Position numbers and translations under genes: made by a program. Under the pieces are notes generated by a model, which worked only from the letters and a program-made list of their open reading frames with translations, did not search any database and was not told the DNA's origin. Shown here in pieces: positions 8,455 through 16,501 of a stretch of 38,413 nt of DNA. Source of the DNA: Fidelibacterota bacterium (lineage in GTDB: Bacteria; Marinisomatota; Marinisomatia; SCGC-AAA003-L08; TMED6); NCBI GenBank assembly GCA_014239355.1, contig JAAZYZ010000064.1, forward strand, positions 1 through 38,413, in the 5' to 3' direction. Numbering within the stretch: position 1 is the first letter of the stretch; every line of letters begins with the position of its first letter.

Positions 8455-9189
8455 ATGGCTAAAGAAATAAAAAAAATTGGTGATATTTTAATAAAGAGAA
8501 AATATATAACCAAGAAGCAGCTTAATCATGCTTTAGAAGAACAAGGGGATAGGCCTCTTGGTCAAACTTTAATTGATATGGGTTATGTTAAAGAAAATGA
8601 AATAACAGAGGCGTTAGAAGAACAGTCAATATTAAAGCAAACCCTTGATACTGCAAGAGATGCTGTTGCAAATCCTATTCAATATAAAGCTTTATGGTTT
8701 ATTGTTGTTTTTTCAATTTTAGGCATAATTTTTATTTACAGCCAACTTACAGGAACTGTAGATGAAGGTATTAAAGGTAATACTCAGACTAATGAAGTTC
8801 AAGATGAAGATATTAACGCAGTCTCTGTTAAGGAGAAAAAATTACGTTTAAGGTATATTGGGCATAATAGTAAATTAAAAGAAATGCAAGATACTACTAT
8901 TCAAATCAAGAAAAGAAACTCTACTTTCAAACGTGATGTTGCTTCAGAGTTTAAAGGTACAAATCAAGAAATCGATGATGTAAGATCAATAATGTTTGAT
9001 ACTGATTCTGTTATTAGTGAAGATTTAAGTGATTTGGATGATAGATTTTTTACATATAGGTCAACTTCAAAAAATGATATAAATCGTTTAAAAAAGGAAA
9101 ATAAATCATTAAAAGCAAGAATAGATGATTTAGAATTAAAATTAAATGATTTAGAATCAAAAATCAAAAAAGAAGAGGAAGAAGAATAA
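8455..9189 (+). CDS. GspE/PilB N-terminal-like domain protein with membrane segment and coiled coil
   Basis: 244 residues. Residues 6-60 match the small helical domain found at the N-terminus of type II secretion and type IV pilus ATPases (T2SSE_N): KIGDILIKRKYITKKQLNHAL, LGQTLIDMGYV, EITEALEEQ. There is no ATPase domain. Instead a single membrane helix follows (about 79-100, ALWFIVVFSILGIIFIY). A spacer and a C-terminal coiled coil rich in Leu/Lys/Asp (about 195-244, ending KIKKEEEEE) complete the protein. The architecture suggests a membrane-anchored adaptor with its N-terminal domain in the cytoplasm and the coiled coil outside, or the reverse. No pilus or secretion genes are visible nearby. 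The domain call is good; its role is unknown. Confidence 0.75.
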   Translation: MAKEIKKIGDILIKRKYITKKQLNHALEEQGDRPLGQTLIDMGYVKENEITEALEEQSILKQTLDTARDAVANPIQYKALWFIVVFSILGIIFIYSQLTGTVDEGIKGNTQTNEVQDEDINAVSVKEKKLRLRYIGHNSKLKEMQDTTIQIKKRNSTFKRDVASEFKGTNQEIDDVRSIMFDTDSVISEDLSDLDDRFFTYRSTSKNDINRLKKENKSLKARIDDLELKLNDLESKIKKEEEEE

Positions 9190-9203
9190 TTTCTTTCTAA
9201 TGC

Positions 9204-9548
9204 ATGTTTAAATCTGAAGATATTATAGGTGATATTGTTTTTATATCTTTTAATAATGATAATTATCTTAAAGAAATTGGAATCACTTCACCTACAGGCC
9301 ATTATTTAGTTAAAGGGCATGATCATTTAGGGGTTTGGTTGCAACACCCTGGTATAATTATAAAAAAGAGTAAAGATAAAGATGGTAACCCCATACCGTT
9401 AGATATTCAAAAAGAAAATCAAATTGATGGAATTTTTTTAGTAATGTGGAATTTTATTAATACTATTATGCATTATCCAGATAGAGATGGGTATGATTTT
9501 CCAAGTGAATTTGATAAAGATATTGGTTTTAAAAATAAAAAGAGTTAA
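9204..9548 (+). CDS. Conserved-looking small soluble protein, function unknown
   Basis: 114 residues with no signal peptide or membrane segment. The central part (SPTGHYLVKGHDHLGVWLQHPG) and a hydrophobic helix (IDGIFLVMWNFINTIMHYP) suggest a compact folded domain. The His/Asp-rich HDHLGVW and HYPDRDGYD stretches could bind metal, but no known motif is matched. It lies 14 bases after the GspE-N-domain gene and two bases before the cold-shock-domain gene, so it is probably in the same transcript. Confidence 0.7.
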   Translation: MFKSEDIIGDIVFISFNNDNYLKEIGITSPTGHYLVKGHDHLGVWLQHPGIIIKKSKDKDGNPIPLDIQKENQIDGIFLVMWNFINTIMHYPDRDGYDFPSEFDKDIGFKNKKS

Positions 9549-9550
9549 CT

Positions 9551-9745
9551 ATGCTATCCGGAAAAATTAAAGTATGGAATCAAGGTAGTGGTTGGGGTTT
9601 CATTGAGGGTAATGATGGTGAAGATTATTTTTTAAATATTAAAAATTTAAGGATTGGTCAAACTGTACGAATTGGTTTAAGAGTCAAATTTGACACAGAA
9701 GAAAGTCAACAAGGTCCTCAAGCTGTAAATGTTACACTCTACTAA
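9551..9745 (+). CDS. Cold-shock-domain-like nucleic-acid-binding protein
   Basis: 64 residues, the normal size of a CspA-type protein. A single OB-fold cold-shock domain is visible: GKIKVWNQGSGWGFIEG corresponds to the usual strand 1 and RNP1 region, and EDYFLNIKNL to RNP2. It is divergent: the canonical W-F pair and the KGFGFI core are replaced by VWN and SGWGFI, and the usual VFVHFS is DYFLNI. The ending LRVKFDTEESQQGPQAVNVTLY fits the family (V.F....G.GP.A..V). It should bind single-stranded RNA or DNA as a chaperone. Its last 17 bases overlap the start of folB. Confidence 0.82.
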   Translation: MLSGKIKVWNQGSGWGFIEGNDGEDYFLNIKNLRIGQTVRIGLRVKFDTEESQQGPQAVNVTLY

Positions 9746-10097
9746 AAATTCAATAAAATTAGAAAACCTTACATTTTTTGCTTTTCACGGTGTAAATCAA
9801 GAAGAAATTCAAGAAGGTCAAGACTTTATATTAAATTTAGATATTTCATACAATTTAACTACTCCTCATGATTCTATTGTTGATACGGTTGATTATATAA
9901 ATTTATACAATACAGTTAAGTTTAGTTTTAATGAAAAACGTTTTAATTTATTAGAATCTGTAGCTAATAAATTAATAGTAGATATAAAGAATAAATATAA
10001 ATCTATTTACTATATCAAGATTAATATCAGAAAACCATCTATTAGTATTGATTCGAATAAAGACTTTATTAATGTAGAGATTGAATACAAAAAATGA
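9729..10097 (+). CDS. folB: Dihydroneopterin aldolase
   Basis: 122 residues. It converts 7,8-dihydroneopterin to 6-hydroxymethyl-dihydropterin plus glycolaldehyde in folate synthesis (cytoplasm, usually an octamer). Family features: FFAFHGVNQEEIQEGQDF carries the conserved Glu near residue 25-26, VDYINLY contains the conserved Tyr, LLESVANKL is the usual helix, and the Lys in IRKPS lies near residue 102. The ATG at 9729 lies inside the cold-shock gene, and the stop overlaps the folK start (ATGA). folB and folK are therefore consecutive pathway steps under shared translation. Confidence 0.92.
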   Translation: MLHSTKNSIKLENLTFFAFHGVNQEEIQEGQDFILNLDISYNLTTPHDSIVDTVDYINLYNTVKFSFNEKRFNLLESVANKLIVDIKNKYKSIYYIKINIRKPSISIDSNKDFINVEIEYKK

Positions 10098-10582
10098 AAA
10101 AATTTTTAAGCCTAGGAAGTAATATTGGTGATAGAATAGCTCATTTAGAGAAAGCAAACTTATTAATTAACAATCATCCTCAAATTAAGATTGTTTGTAA
10201 ATCTAGAATTTATGAAACATCCCCTATGGAAAATAAAGATCAAGATTATTTTTTAAATCAAGTAATAGAAATTAAAACACAAACTCTACCATTAGAACTA
10301 TTAGATATTATTCAAAATATTGAAATTAACATGGGTAGAAAGAATAGGGGGGATAAATATGGTCCGAGAATTATTGATATAGATATTTTAACATTTGATA
10401 ATATTATCGTTAATAAAAAAGAGTTAAGTATTCCTCATTCTAAAATAAAATTAAGAAAATTTGTTCTAAAGCCTTGGACAGATATAGCTTCTGATTATAT
10501 ATTGCCTAATAGTAAAAACACTATAAAAGAACTTTTAGATAGTATTTCTCATTTTAATGATGAGATTAGGGAGTATAATTAG
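10094..10582 (+). CDS. folK: 6-hydroxymethyl-7,8-dihydropterin pyrophosphokinase (HPPK)
   Basis: 162 residues, standard length. It transfers pyrophosphate from ATP to 6-hydroxymethyl-dihydropterin, giving the substrate of dihydropteroate synthase. Landmarks are FLSLGSNIGDR at the start, RIYETSPM, FLNQVIEIKT, and the HPPK signature KYGPRIIDIDIL with the two metal-binding Asp residues (about 95-97). HSKIKLRKFVLKPW near the C-terminus is also typical. The start overlaps folB by four bases. folP was not seen in this window. Confidence 0.95.
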   Translation: MKKFLSLGSNIGDRIAHLEKANLLINNHPQIKIVCKSRIYETSPMENKDQDYFLNQVIEIKTQTLPLELLDIIQNIEINMGRKNRGDKYGPRIIDIDILTFDNIIVNKKELSIPHSKIKLRKFVLKPWTDIASDYILPNSKNTIKELLDSISHFNDEIREYN

Positions 10583-10583
10583 T

Positions 10584-11228
10584 ATGTCATCTTTATATTA
10601 CAACATATCTATTGAAGGAACAATAGGGGTGGGTAAAACAAGCTTAGCAAATATTATTGCAAAAAAAATTCAAGCTAAACTTATTTTAGAAAAATTTGAA
10701 GAAAACCCTTTTTTAAAAGATTTTTATAAAAACCAAGAACAGCATGCTTTTCAAACTCAGCTATTTTTTCTACTATCTCGTTATTCGCAGCATCAAGAAT
10801 TAAAGCAGGTTGATATTTTTTCCAAAACTATTATTTCTGATTATATGTTTATAAAAGATAGACTCTTTGCTTGTCTTAATTTAAATGATAGAGAGATGGT
10901 CTTATATGACTCGATTGCTAAAATACTTGAAAAAGATGTTATTTATCCAGATTTAGCTATTTTCCTTCAAGCAGACACGGAAAAATTAATGTCAAATATT
11001 AAAAAAAGAGGAAGAGTATATGAAGAAAGTATTAGTCCAGATTACATTGAATCTTTAAATCAGGTTTATAATGAATATTTCTTTAGGTACGATAAAGGTC
11101 CTCTGCTCATAATAAATACAAACGATATAGATTTTGTTAATAATAATGATGATTTAAATGCAATTATGGAGCTTTTAAAAGAGCCAATTAAAGGTCGAAA
11201 GTATTACAACCCTATTAAGAGTTTTTAG
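10584..11228 (+). CDS. Deoxynucleoside kinase (dNK family)
   Basis: About 214 residues from the preferred ATG at 10584, one base after the folK stop. An upstream in-frame ATG (10557) would add nine residues inside folK and is less likely. The enzyme phosphorylates deoxynucleosides in the salvage pathway. P-loop: EGTIGVGKTS at residues 11-20. Following family motifs are the EEFxENPFL-like KFEENPFLKDFY, the substrate-site SDYMFIKDRLFA, and the Arg-rich lid KKRGRVYEESISPDYIESL. Paired folK and deoxynucleoside kinase genes occur in Bacteroidetes-type genomes, from general knowledge. Exact nucleoside preference (dA/dG or dC) cannot be read. Confidence 0.88.
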   Translation: MSSLYYNISIEGTIGVGKTSLANIIAKKIQAKLILEKFEENPFLKDFYKNQEQHAFQTQLFFLLSRYSQHQELKQVDIFSKTIISDYMFIKDRLFACLNLNDREMVLYDSIAKILEKDVIYPDLAIFLQADTEKLMSNIKKRGRVYEESISPDYIESLNQVYNEYFFRYDKGPLLIINTNDIDFVNNNDDLNAIMELLKEPIKGRKYYNPIKSF

Positions 11229-11230
11229 AT

Positions 11231-11461
11231 ATGTACAACATTATCAAGACTTTTAGATTTGCTATAGTTCTTATATTTGTCTTTTCAATAATTTTTCTTT
11301 TTGCTAAATATCTATTTTTACCAATTTTAATTTTTATTTTACTAATCAAATTTTTAGGATATTTTAAATTCAATAAAATCAAAAAGAATAAAAAGAAAGA
11401 ATCTGATAAAAACCATGATGATAGTAATTTTATTGATGCAGAATATGAAGATGTAGATTAA
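11231..11461 (+). CDS. Small membrane protein with basic/acidic tail
   Basis: 76 residues and no recognised family. Two close hydrophobic stretches (about 10-26 and 29-45) are followed by a Lys-rich segment (FNKIKKNKKKES) and an acidic C-terminus (FIDAEYEDVD). The positive-inside rule predicts a hairpin or single-pass inner-membrane protein with a cytoplasmic tail. The IDAEYEDVD ending resembles tails of other small FCB membrane proteins often placed near smc or folK, but that is a loose impression. It starts two bases after the kinase stop, so it is probably in the same operon. Confidence 0.65.
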   Translation: MYNIIKTFRFAIVLIFVFSIIFLFAKYLFLPILIFILLIKFLGYFKFNKIKKNKKKESDKNHDDSNFIDAEYEDVD

Positions 11462-11641
11462 TGGTAACTTTTTAAGTTAATACTTATCCAATGTATATAA
11501 AAAATATAGAGATTCAAGGATTTAAATCCTTTTTAAATAAAACAAATATTTCCCTAGAAAGAGGCATTACAGCTGTAGTCGGTCCTAATGGTTGTGGAAA
11601 AACAAATATTATTGATGCAGTTAGGTGGGTATTAGGGGAGC

Positions 11642-11649
11642 AAAAAAAA
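11642..11649 (+). other. A8 homopolymer at the smc frame break
   Basis: Eight A residues follow GAGC. In the upstream frame the codons are GAG CAA AAA AAA GTA TGT TAA, which stops at 11656-11658. With one more A, or a -1 slip on the run, the reading becomes [16 protein letters not shown], which is the conserved SMC sequence. The A AAA AAA G layout is a classic slippery context for ribosomal -1 shifting or RNA polymerase slippage, and also the commonest site of sequencing and replication indels. Confidence 0.9.
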
Positions 11650-11813
11650 GTATGTTAAGATCTACTAAGATGGAAGATGTTATATTTAATGGAACACAAA
11701 CTGTAAAACCAATCAATTTTTGTCAAGTTAAATTGACTATTGATAATGACCGTCATATATTGCCTCTTGAATATAGTGAAGTAGAAATTAGTAGAAGATT
11801 ATTTAGAACAGGT

Positions 11814-11816
11814 TAA
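11814..11816 (+). other. In-frame TAA in smc head domain
   Basis: The frame reads FRTG, TAA, SEYYINKNLCRLKDI. SMC proteins have RTGESEY or RSGESEY here, so the TAA most likely replaces a GAA Glu codon by one base change. The frame before and after the stop is the same, so this is a nonsense change, not a second frameshift. Confidence 0.9.
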
Positions 11817-14089
11817 AGTGAATATTATATTAATAAAAATTTATGTCGATTAAAAGATATCTATGAAATGTTTGTGGATACAGGTATGAGTTCTGATGCA
11901 TATTCTGTTATTGAATTAAAAATGATTGAAAATATTCTTTCTAATGACAATTCTAACTTCAAAAAAATGCTTGATGAAGCAGCTGGAATTAGTAATTATA
12001 ATCAACAGAGGAAAAGTACTAGAAGTAAACTAAGAGCTGTAATGAGCGATCTAGATAGAGTAAATGATATTATTTTTGAAATAGAGAAAAATATTAAATC
12101 ACTTAATTTGCAGATGAAGAGATTTAAAAGACATAAACTTTTAATAGCTGATTTAAAAGATAAAGAAATTTTATTATCAGGATTTAAAATAAAACAGTTA
12201 ACTAATGATGAAAAGCCTATAAAAGATAAATTAGACTTAAAAAACATAGATGAAGCTTCTATATTGAAAGAAATCAAAGATGATAATGGTTTATTAAAAA
12301 AAATAGAAGTAAAACAGAGTTCAGTTCAAAAGAATCTTTTAAGCTTCAAAACTGAGATTGATAAAAATAAGGAAACTTTATATACTTCTAATTCTCAAAT
12401 AATCAAGTATACAGAAAATAAAAAATTTAACAATACTCAAATAGAATACTATAAAAATCAGATATCTCAATCTGATTTAAATAATTTTCATTTTGAAACT
12501 AAGCATAATCAGCTAAAAAATGATGTAGGCAAATTAAATCCTGTTATCAAAAAACATAATGAAGAATTTTTATCTTTTGAAGGTAATTTTTTAAAGATGA
12601 AAAAAGATAAAGATTTAATGTTGAATCAAATTAATGCTGGTAATAATAATCTTCATGAATTATTTAAAAAAATGGCTACCCTTAAAAGTGATTATGATAT
12701 ACTAGATTCTAATTACAATACAATGATTAAACACCTTTCTGATTTGGAAAAATTTAAATATGATAAAAATTGTAAATATTGTATTAAAAATGGTGAAGAA
12801 CAAATTAATGAAAAAAGTAATTTAAAAAAGAGTATAAATACCCTAAAAAAAAATATTAAAGACTTAAAAAACCAATTAAATAAAGCATCAAAAGGATATA
12901 AAGACAAAAAGAAAACTATCAATAAAATTAATAATAGTTTGGTTGAATTTAATTTAAAATATGATCAAAGGGATTGTAAATATCAGGAATTAAAAATAAA
13001 GAATATTGAATTATTAAAAGAAAAAGAAGGTCTTGAGTTTAGATTAAATTCTATTATTGACAATCAACGAAAAATTAATATACAAGTTAAGGGGTACAAG
13101 AAAAATATTGATTTGTTAATTAAAAATAATGATAAGATAGATTCTGATATGTTAAATGAAAAAAAAAATATTGACAAACTTAAATTAACCCTTAATAATA
13201 ATATCAATAAATCAAATAAATTGGAATTTCAGTATAATGATATTACAAGTGAATTTAAAAATATTCAGAACAGGATGATTCTAAAACAACAAAAAAAAGA
13301 AGAGAAAATTATTGATAAACAAAATCTCAAGATCAAATTAAATCATATTTCTAATGAAAAAAAAATTATTGAAAATTTCATAAGAGAGAAGTATGACTTA
13401 AATATATATAAATATTTAGATTTTGATCATGCTGTTAATATCGATACTTTATCATCTAAGATTAAAAAAAACAAAAAATCAATTTTAAATATTGGGCCTA
13501 TTAATATGGCAATTGAATCTGAATATAATAAAGAAAAGGAACGTTTTGATTTTATTTCTAACCAAAAGAAAGATTTAGTTGATTCTGAAATAATTTTAAA
13601 TAAAACTATTACAAAATTAGATCAAGAGGCTAAAGTAAAATTTTTAGAATCTTTTGATTTAATAAACGAAAATTTAAAGAAAACATATTCAATGTTTTTT
13701 GATGGGGGAAGTTCTTATTTAAAATTAATAGACGATAGTAATCCTTTAGAGTCTGATATTGAAATTATTGCAAAACCTCCGGGAAAAAAGAATAAAACAT
13801 TAAAAATGTTATCTTCTGGAGAAAAAGCTTTATCTGCTACAGCTATTTTATTTGCTATATACCTTAAAAAACCAAGTCCATTCTGTATTTTAGATGAAAT
13901 TGATTCTCCTCTTGATGACAGTAATATTAAAAAATTTACAGATGTAATTAAAGAATTTTCAAAAACTACACAGTTTATAATCATTACTCATAATAAATTA
14001 ACTATGCAAGAATCAGACTATATGTATGGTATAACACAGCAGAAACAGGGTATTTCTGATATAGTTTCTGTACAATTAGGTGGAAAAGC

Positions 14090-15274
14090 ATGATTAAAAA
14101 TATAAATTTACAAGATAAAAGAGTTTTATTAAGAGTTGATTATAACGTTCCAATTGAAAATGGTGAAGTTATAGATGATTATAGAATTAAAAAAAGTTTG
14201 CCAACAATTCGTTACTGTATTGAACAGGGAGCATCTATTACTATTATGTCACATTTAGGTAGACCAAATGGATTTGATGAGGAATATAGTTTAAGGCCAA
14301 TTAGTGATAAATTAAGTAAGATTTTAGGTAAAGAAATTATTTTTTCTGAAGATTGTGTATCTGACAAATCATTTGTAGCTTCTTCTAGTTTAGAAAAAGG
14401 GCAAATTCATATGTTAGAAAACCTAAGATTTCATAAAGGCGAATTAGATAATTGTCCTGATTTTTCGAAATTACTATCATTTCATGGAGAGGTATATATT
14501 AATGATGCTTTTGGAACGGCTCATAGGTCTCATGCGTCAAATATTGGTGTTACAAATTTCTTTAATGAAAAAGGCATGGGTTTTTTGATGGAAAAAGAAC
14601 TTCAATATTTAAAATATGAAATTCAAAGCCCATTACAGCCATTTGTCGTAGTTATGGGAGGAGCAAAAGTTAAAGGTAAAATTGAGCTAATTGAGAATTT
14701 TTTAAATACATCTGACCATTTATTGATTGGAGGAGCACTTTCATTTCCTTTTTTAAAAGTTAAAGGTATTGATATTGCCTCTCCTTTATTAAACGATGAA
14801 GATATTGCTTGTGCAGATAGATTGTTATCTATTGCTAAAAAACAAAATAAAGAAATAATTTTACCTACTGACTTTGTTACAGCATCTTCTTTAGATGATT
14901 TAGATAGTATTGATATAAAGATGATAAATGATATTTCATCTAATTTTGGTTGTTTTGATATTGGTCCTGAAACTACTATGTTATTTAGTCAGATATTATC
15001 ACAAGCAGAGACTATTTTGTGGAATGGGCCATTAGGTGTAAGTGAAAATCCATATTTTGGTACAGGCACTCAGCAAATATGTCGAATTATTGAAGAATTA
15101 ACAAATAATGGCATAATTTCTATATTAGGGGGAGGAGATACAGCATCTGCAGCAAGGAAATTTTCTCAATCTAATAAATTTACACATATTTCAACAGGGG
15201 GTGGATCTTCTCTTGAGCTATTAAGTGGAATAGACCTTCCTTCTGTTAAAGCATTGGAGAATAATGAAAAATAG
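14090..15274 (+). CDS. pgk: Phosphoglycerate kinase
   Basis: 394 residues, normal length. It is a glycolytic/gluconeogenic enzyme moving phosphate between 1,3-bisphosphoglycerate and ADP. N-domain: LLRVDYNVPIENG (usual RVDFN; a conservative Tyr), IMSHLGRPNG, ENLRFHKGE, NDAFGTAHRSHAS. C-domain nucleotide site: VVMGGAKVKGKI, ILWNGPLGVSE, ISILGGGDTASA, HISTGGGSSLE. AGGTGG at 14077-14082 is a reasonable ribosome site. The start overlaps the smc stop and the end overlaps tpiA by 11 bases, so pgk, tpiA and secG form one transcription unit. Confidence 0.97.
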   Translation: MIKNINLQDKRVLLRVDYNVPIENGEVIDDYRIKKSLPTIRYCIEQGASITIMSHLGRPNGFDEEYSLRPISDKLSKILGKEIIFSEDCVSDKSFVASSSLEKGQIHMLENLRFHKGELDNCPDFSKLLSFHGEVYINDAFGTAHRSHASNIGVTNFFNEKGMGFLMEKELQYLKYEIQSPLQPFVVVMGGAKVKGKIELIENFLNTSDHLLIGGALSFPFLKVKGIDIASPLLNDEDIACADRLLSIAKKQNKEIILPTDFVTASSLDDLDSIDIKMINDISSNFGCFDIGPETTMLFSQILSQAETILWNGPLGVSENPYFGTGTQQICRIIEELTNNGIISILGGGDTASAARKFSQSNKFTHISTGGGSSLELLSGIDLPSVKALENNEK

Positions 15275-16031
15275 AATAAAATATTGTATTGCAAATTTCA
15301 AAATGAATTTAGGTACCCAATCAGATCTAATGAACTATTTTACTGTTTTGAATAATTGCAAGATTACTGATAATAGTAAAATAAAGACTATAATTGCTCC
15401 TCCATTTACTGTTTTGAACCAAGCTATTGTACTTAGTGAAGTTAGTAGTAAAAATATAGAAATAGGAGCTCAAAACATTAATGATAATGAGTATGGCGCT
15501 TTTACTGGAGAAATTTCAGTAGAAATGCTTAAAGATTGTGGTATTAACTATGTTATAGTAGGGCACTCAGAAAGAAGATTTTATTTTCATGAGACGAATG
15601 AAGAGGTTAATAAAAAACTAAACCTAGCTATTAACAATGATTTGTCTCCTATTTTTTGTATTGGAGAAACTCTAGAGGAGAGAGAGGGTGATTTAACAGA
15701 GCAAATTTTAAAAAAACAACTAACAAAAGGTCTTTCTAATATCAAAAGTAATAATATTATTATTGCTTATGAACCTGTATGGGCTATTGGGACTGGAAAA
15801 ACTGCAACATCTGACATGATTCTTAAAACTCATATGTTAATAAGAAATATTTTAAATGATATTGGTTTTGATGGAGAAAAAATATCTATATTATATGGTG
15901 GTAGTGTCAACAGAAATAATGCTGAAGAATCAATTAAGCTTAAAGGTGTTGATGGTTTTTTAATTGGTGGAGCATCATTGAATGCAAAACATTTTTATGA
16001 TATTTATAAATTTATTGAGGAGAGTATTTAG
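15264..16031 (+). CDS. tpiA: Triosephosphate isomerase
   Basis: 255 residues, a TIM barrel that interconverts dihydroxyacetone phosphate and glyceraldehyde 3-phosphate. Catalytic residues are visible: the N-terminal Lys in NFKMNLG, His in VGHSERR (about residue 98), and Glu in AYEPVWAIGTGKTAT (about residue 171) next to the flexible loop 6. The phosphate-binding ILYGGSVN and GFLIGGASL are present. It overlaps pgk by 11 bases and its stop directly abuts the secG start. Confidence 0.97.
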   Translation: MKNRIKYCIANFKMNLGTQSDLMNYFTVLNNCKITDNSKIKTIIAPPFTVLNQAIVLSEVSSKNIEIGAQNINDNEYGAFTGEISVEMLKDCGINYVIVGHSERRFYFHETNEEVNKKLNLAINNDLSPIFCIGETLEEREGDLTEQILKKQLTKGLSNIKSNNIIIAYEPVWAIGTGKTATSDMILKTHMLIRNILNDIGFDGEKISILYGGSVNRNNAEESIKLKGVDGFLIGGASLNAKHFYDIYKFIEESI

Positions 16032-16382
16032 ATGACGTATAGTATTTTAGTTTTTTTATTAGTTCTTGTATCAATTTTATTGATTGGAATTATTTTATTA
16101 CAGTCAGGTCAAGGTGATATGGGTGCTGCTATGGGTGGAAATACAATGAACCAAGCTTTTGGTAGCGAAGGTGCAGATAAGCTTCTTGTTAGAATTACTA
16201 CTACATTGGCTGTCATTTTTATGATTTTAGCTATTTCTATACAATGGTTTGGAACAACAGATGACTTAGAAAGATTTGATGATAAAAATCAAGCTTTACC
16301 TGCATTAAATAATGAAGAAAGCTTAAATAGCAATAAAGAAATTAATGAGGGTATACCTCTACCAGGTACGGATACAGAATAA
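16032..16382 (+). CDS. secG: Protein translocase subunit SecG
   Basis: 116 residues. It is the small SecYEG subunit that aids protein export. There are two membrane helices (about 4-24 and 54-74) joined by the diagnostic cytoplasmic loop LLQSGQGDMGAAMGGNTMNQAFGSEGADKLL. The C-terminal 40 residues are an acidic, low-complexity tail ending PLPGTDTE. The usual bacterial neighbourhood tpiA-secG-tRNA-Leu is preserved here. Confidence 0.95.
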   Translation: MTYSILVFLLVLVSILLIGIILLQSGQGDMGAAMGGNTMNQAFGSEGADKLLVRITTTLAVIFMILAISIQWFGTTDDLERFDDKNQALPALNNEESLNSNKEINEGIPLPGTDTE

Positions 16383-16392
16383 TTTTATAATA

Positions 16393-16477
16393 GCTGAAGT
16401 GGTGGAACTGGTATACACGCTATCTTGAGGGGGTAGTGAGATTAGATCTCGTGCGGGTTCAAATCCCGCCTTCAGCA
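16393..16477 (+). tRNA. tRNA-Leu (anticodon GAG)
   Basis: The 85-base cloverleaf has acceptor arms GCTGAAG and CTTCAGC with discriminator A at 16477. A D arm GTG/CAC is present. The anticodon stem is CTATC/GGTAG around loop TTGAGGG, giving anticodon GAG at 16427-16429. A long variable arm typical of class II tRNAs and a T arm with GGTTCAAATCC complete it. CCA is not encoded. It lies between secG and the TPR gene. Confidence 0.95.
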
Positions 16478-16501
16478 CACCATAAATAAGAAGGTTGTTT
16501 T

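Larger units (their letters stand above)
11491..14093 (+). pseudogene. smc: SMC-type ATPase, interrupted by a frameshift and an in-frame stop
   Basis: Read across two interruptions this encodes about 867 residues, short against about 1150-1200 for bacterial SMC. N-terminal head: Walker [10 protein letters not shown] (31-39), AVRWVLGEQ, then [14 protein letters not shown] and LDEAAGISNY. C-terminal head: LNIGPINMAI, signature MLSSGEKALSATAILFAIY (usual LSGGEK), Walker B FCILDEIDSPLDDSN, ITHNK. The head type is SMC, not Rad50, SbcC or RecN. The middle is continuous coiled coil with no hinge domain. NCKYC sits at about residues 428-431, the exact midpoint. The frame breaks at the A8 run 11642-11649 (a -1 shift restores it), and TAA at 11814 replaces the usual Glu of RTGESEY. 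About 2.3 kb after that is open and well conserved, so decay is recent, or these are sequence errors or recoding. The stop overlaps the pgk start (ATGA). Confidence 0.9.

Noticed and set aside
11625..11816. Separate 63-residue gene between the two smc pieces
   Set aside because: Its sequence ([14 protein letters not shown]...) is the SMC head in the restored frame, so it is a fragment of the interrupted smc gene.
12002..14000. Several minus-strand reading frames opposite smc
   Set aside because: They are low-complexity Phe/Leu/Ser-rich antisense shadows of Lys/Asn/Glu-rich coiled coil and have no start signals.
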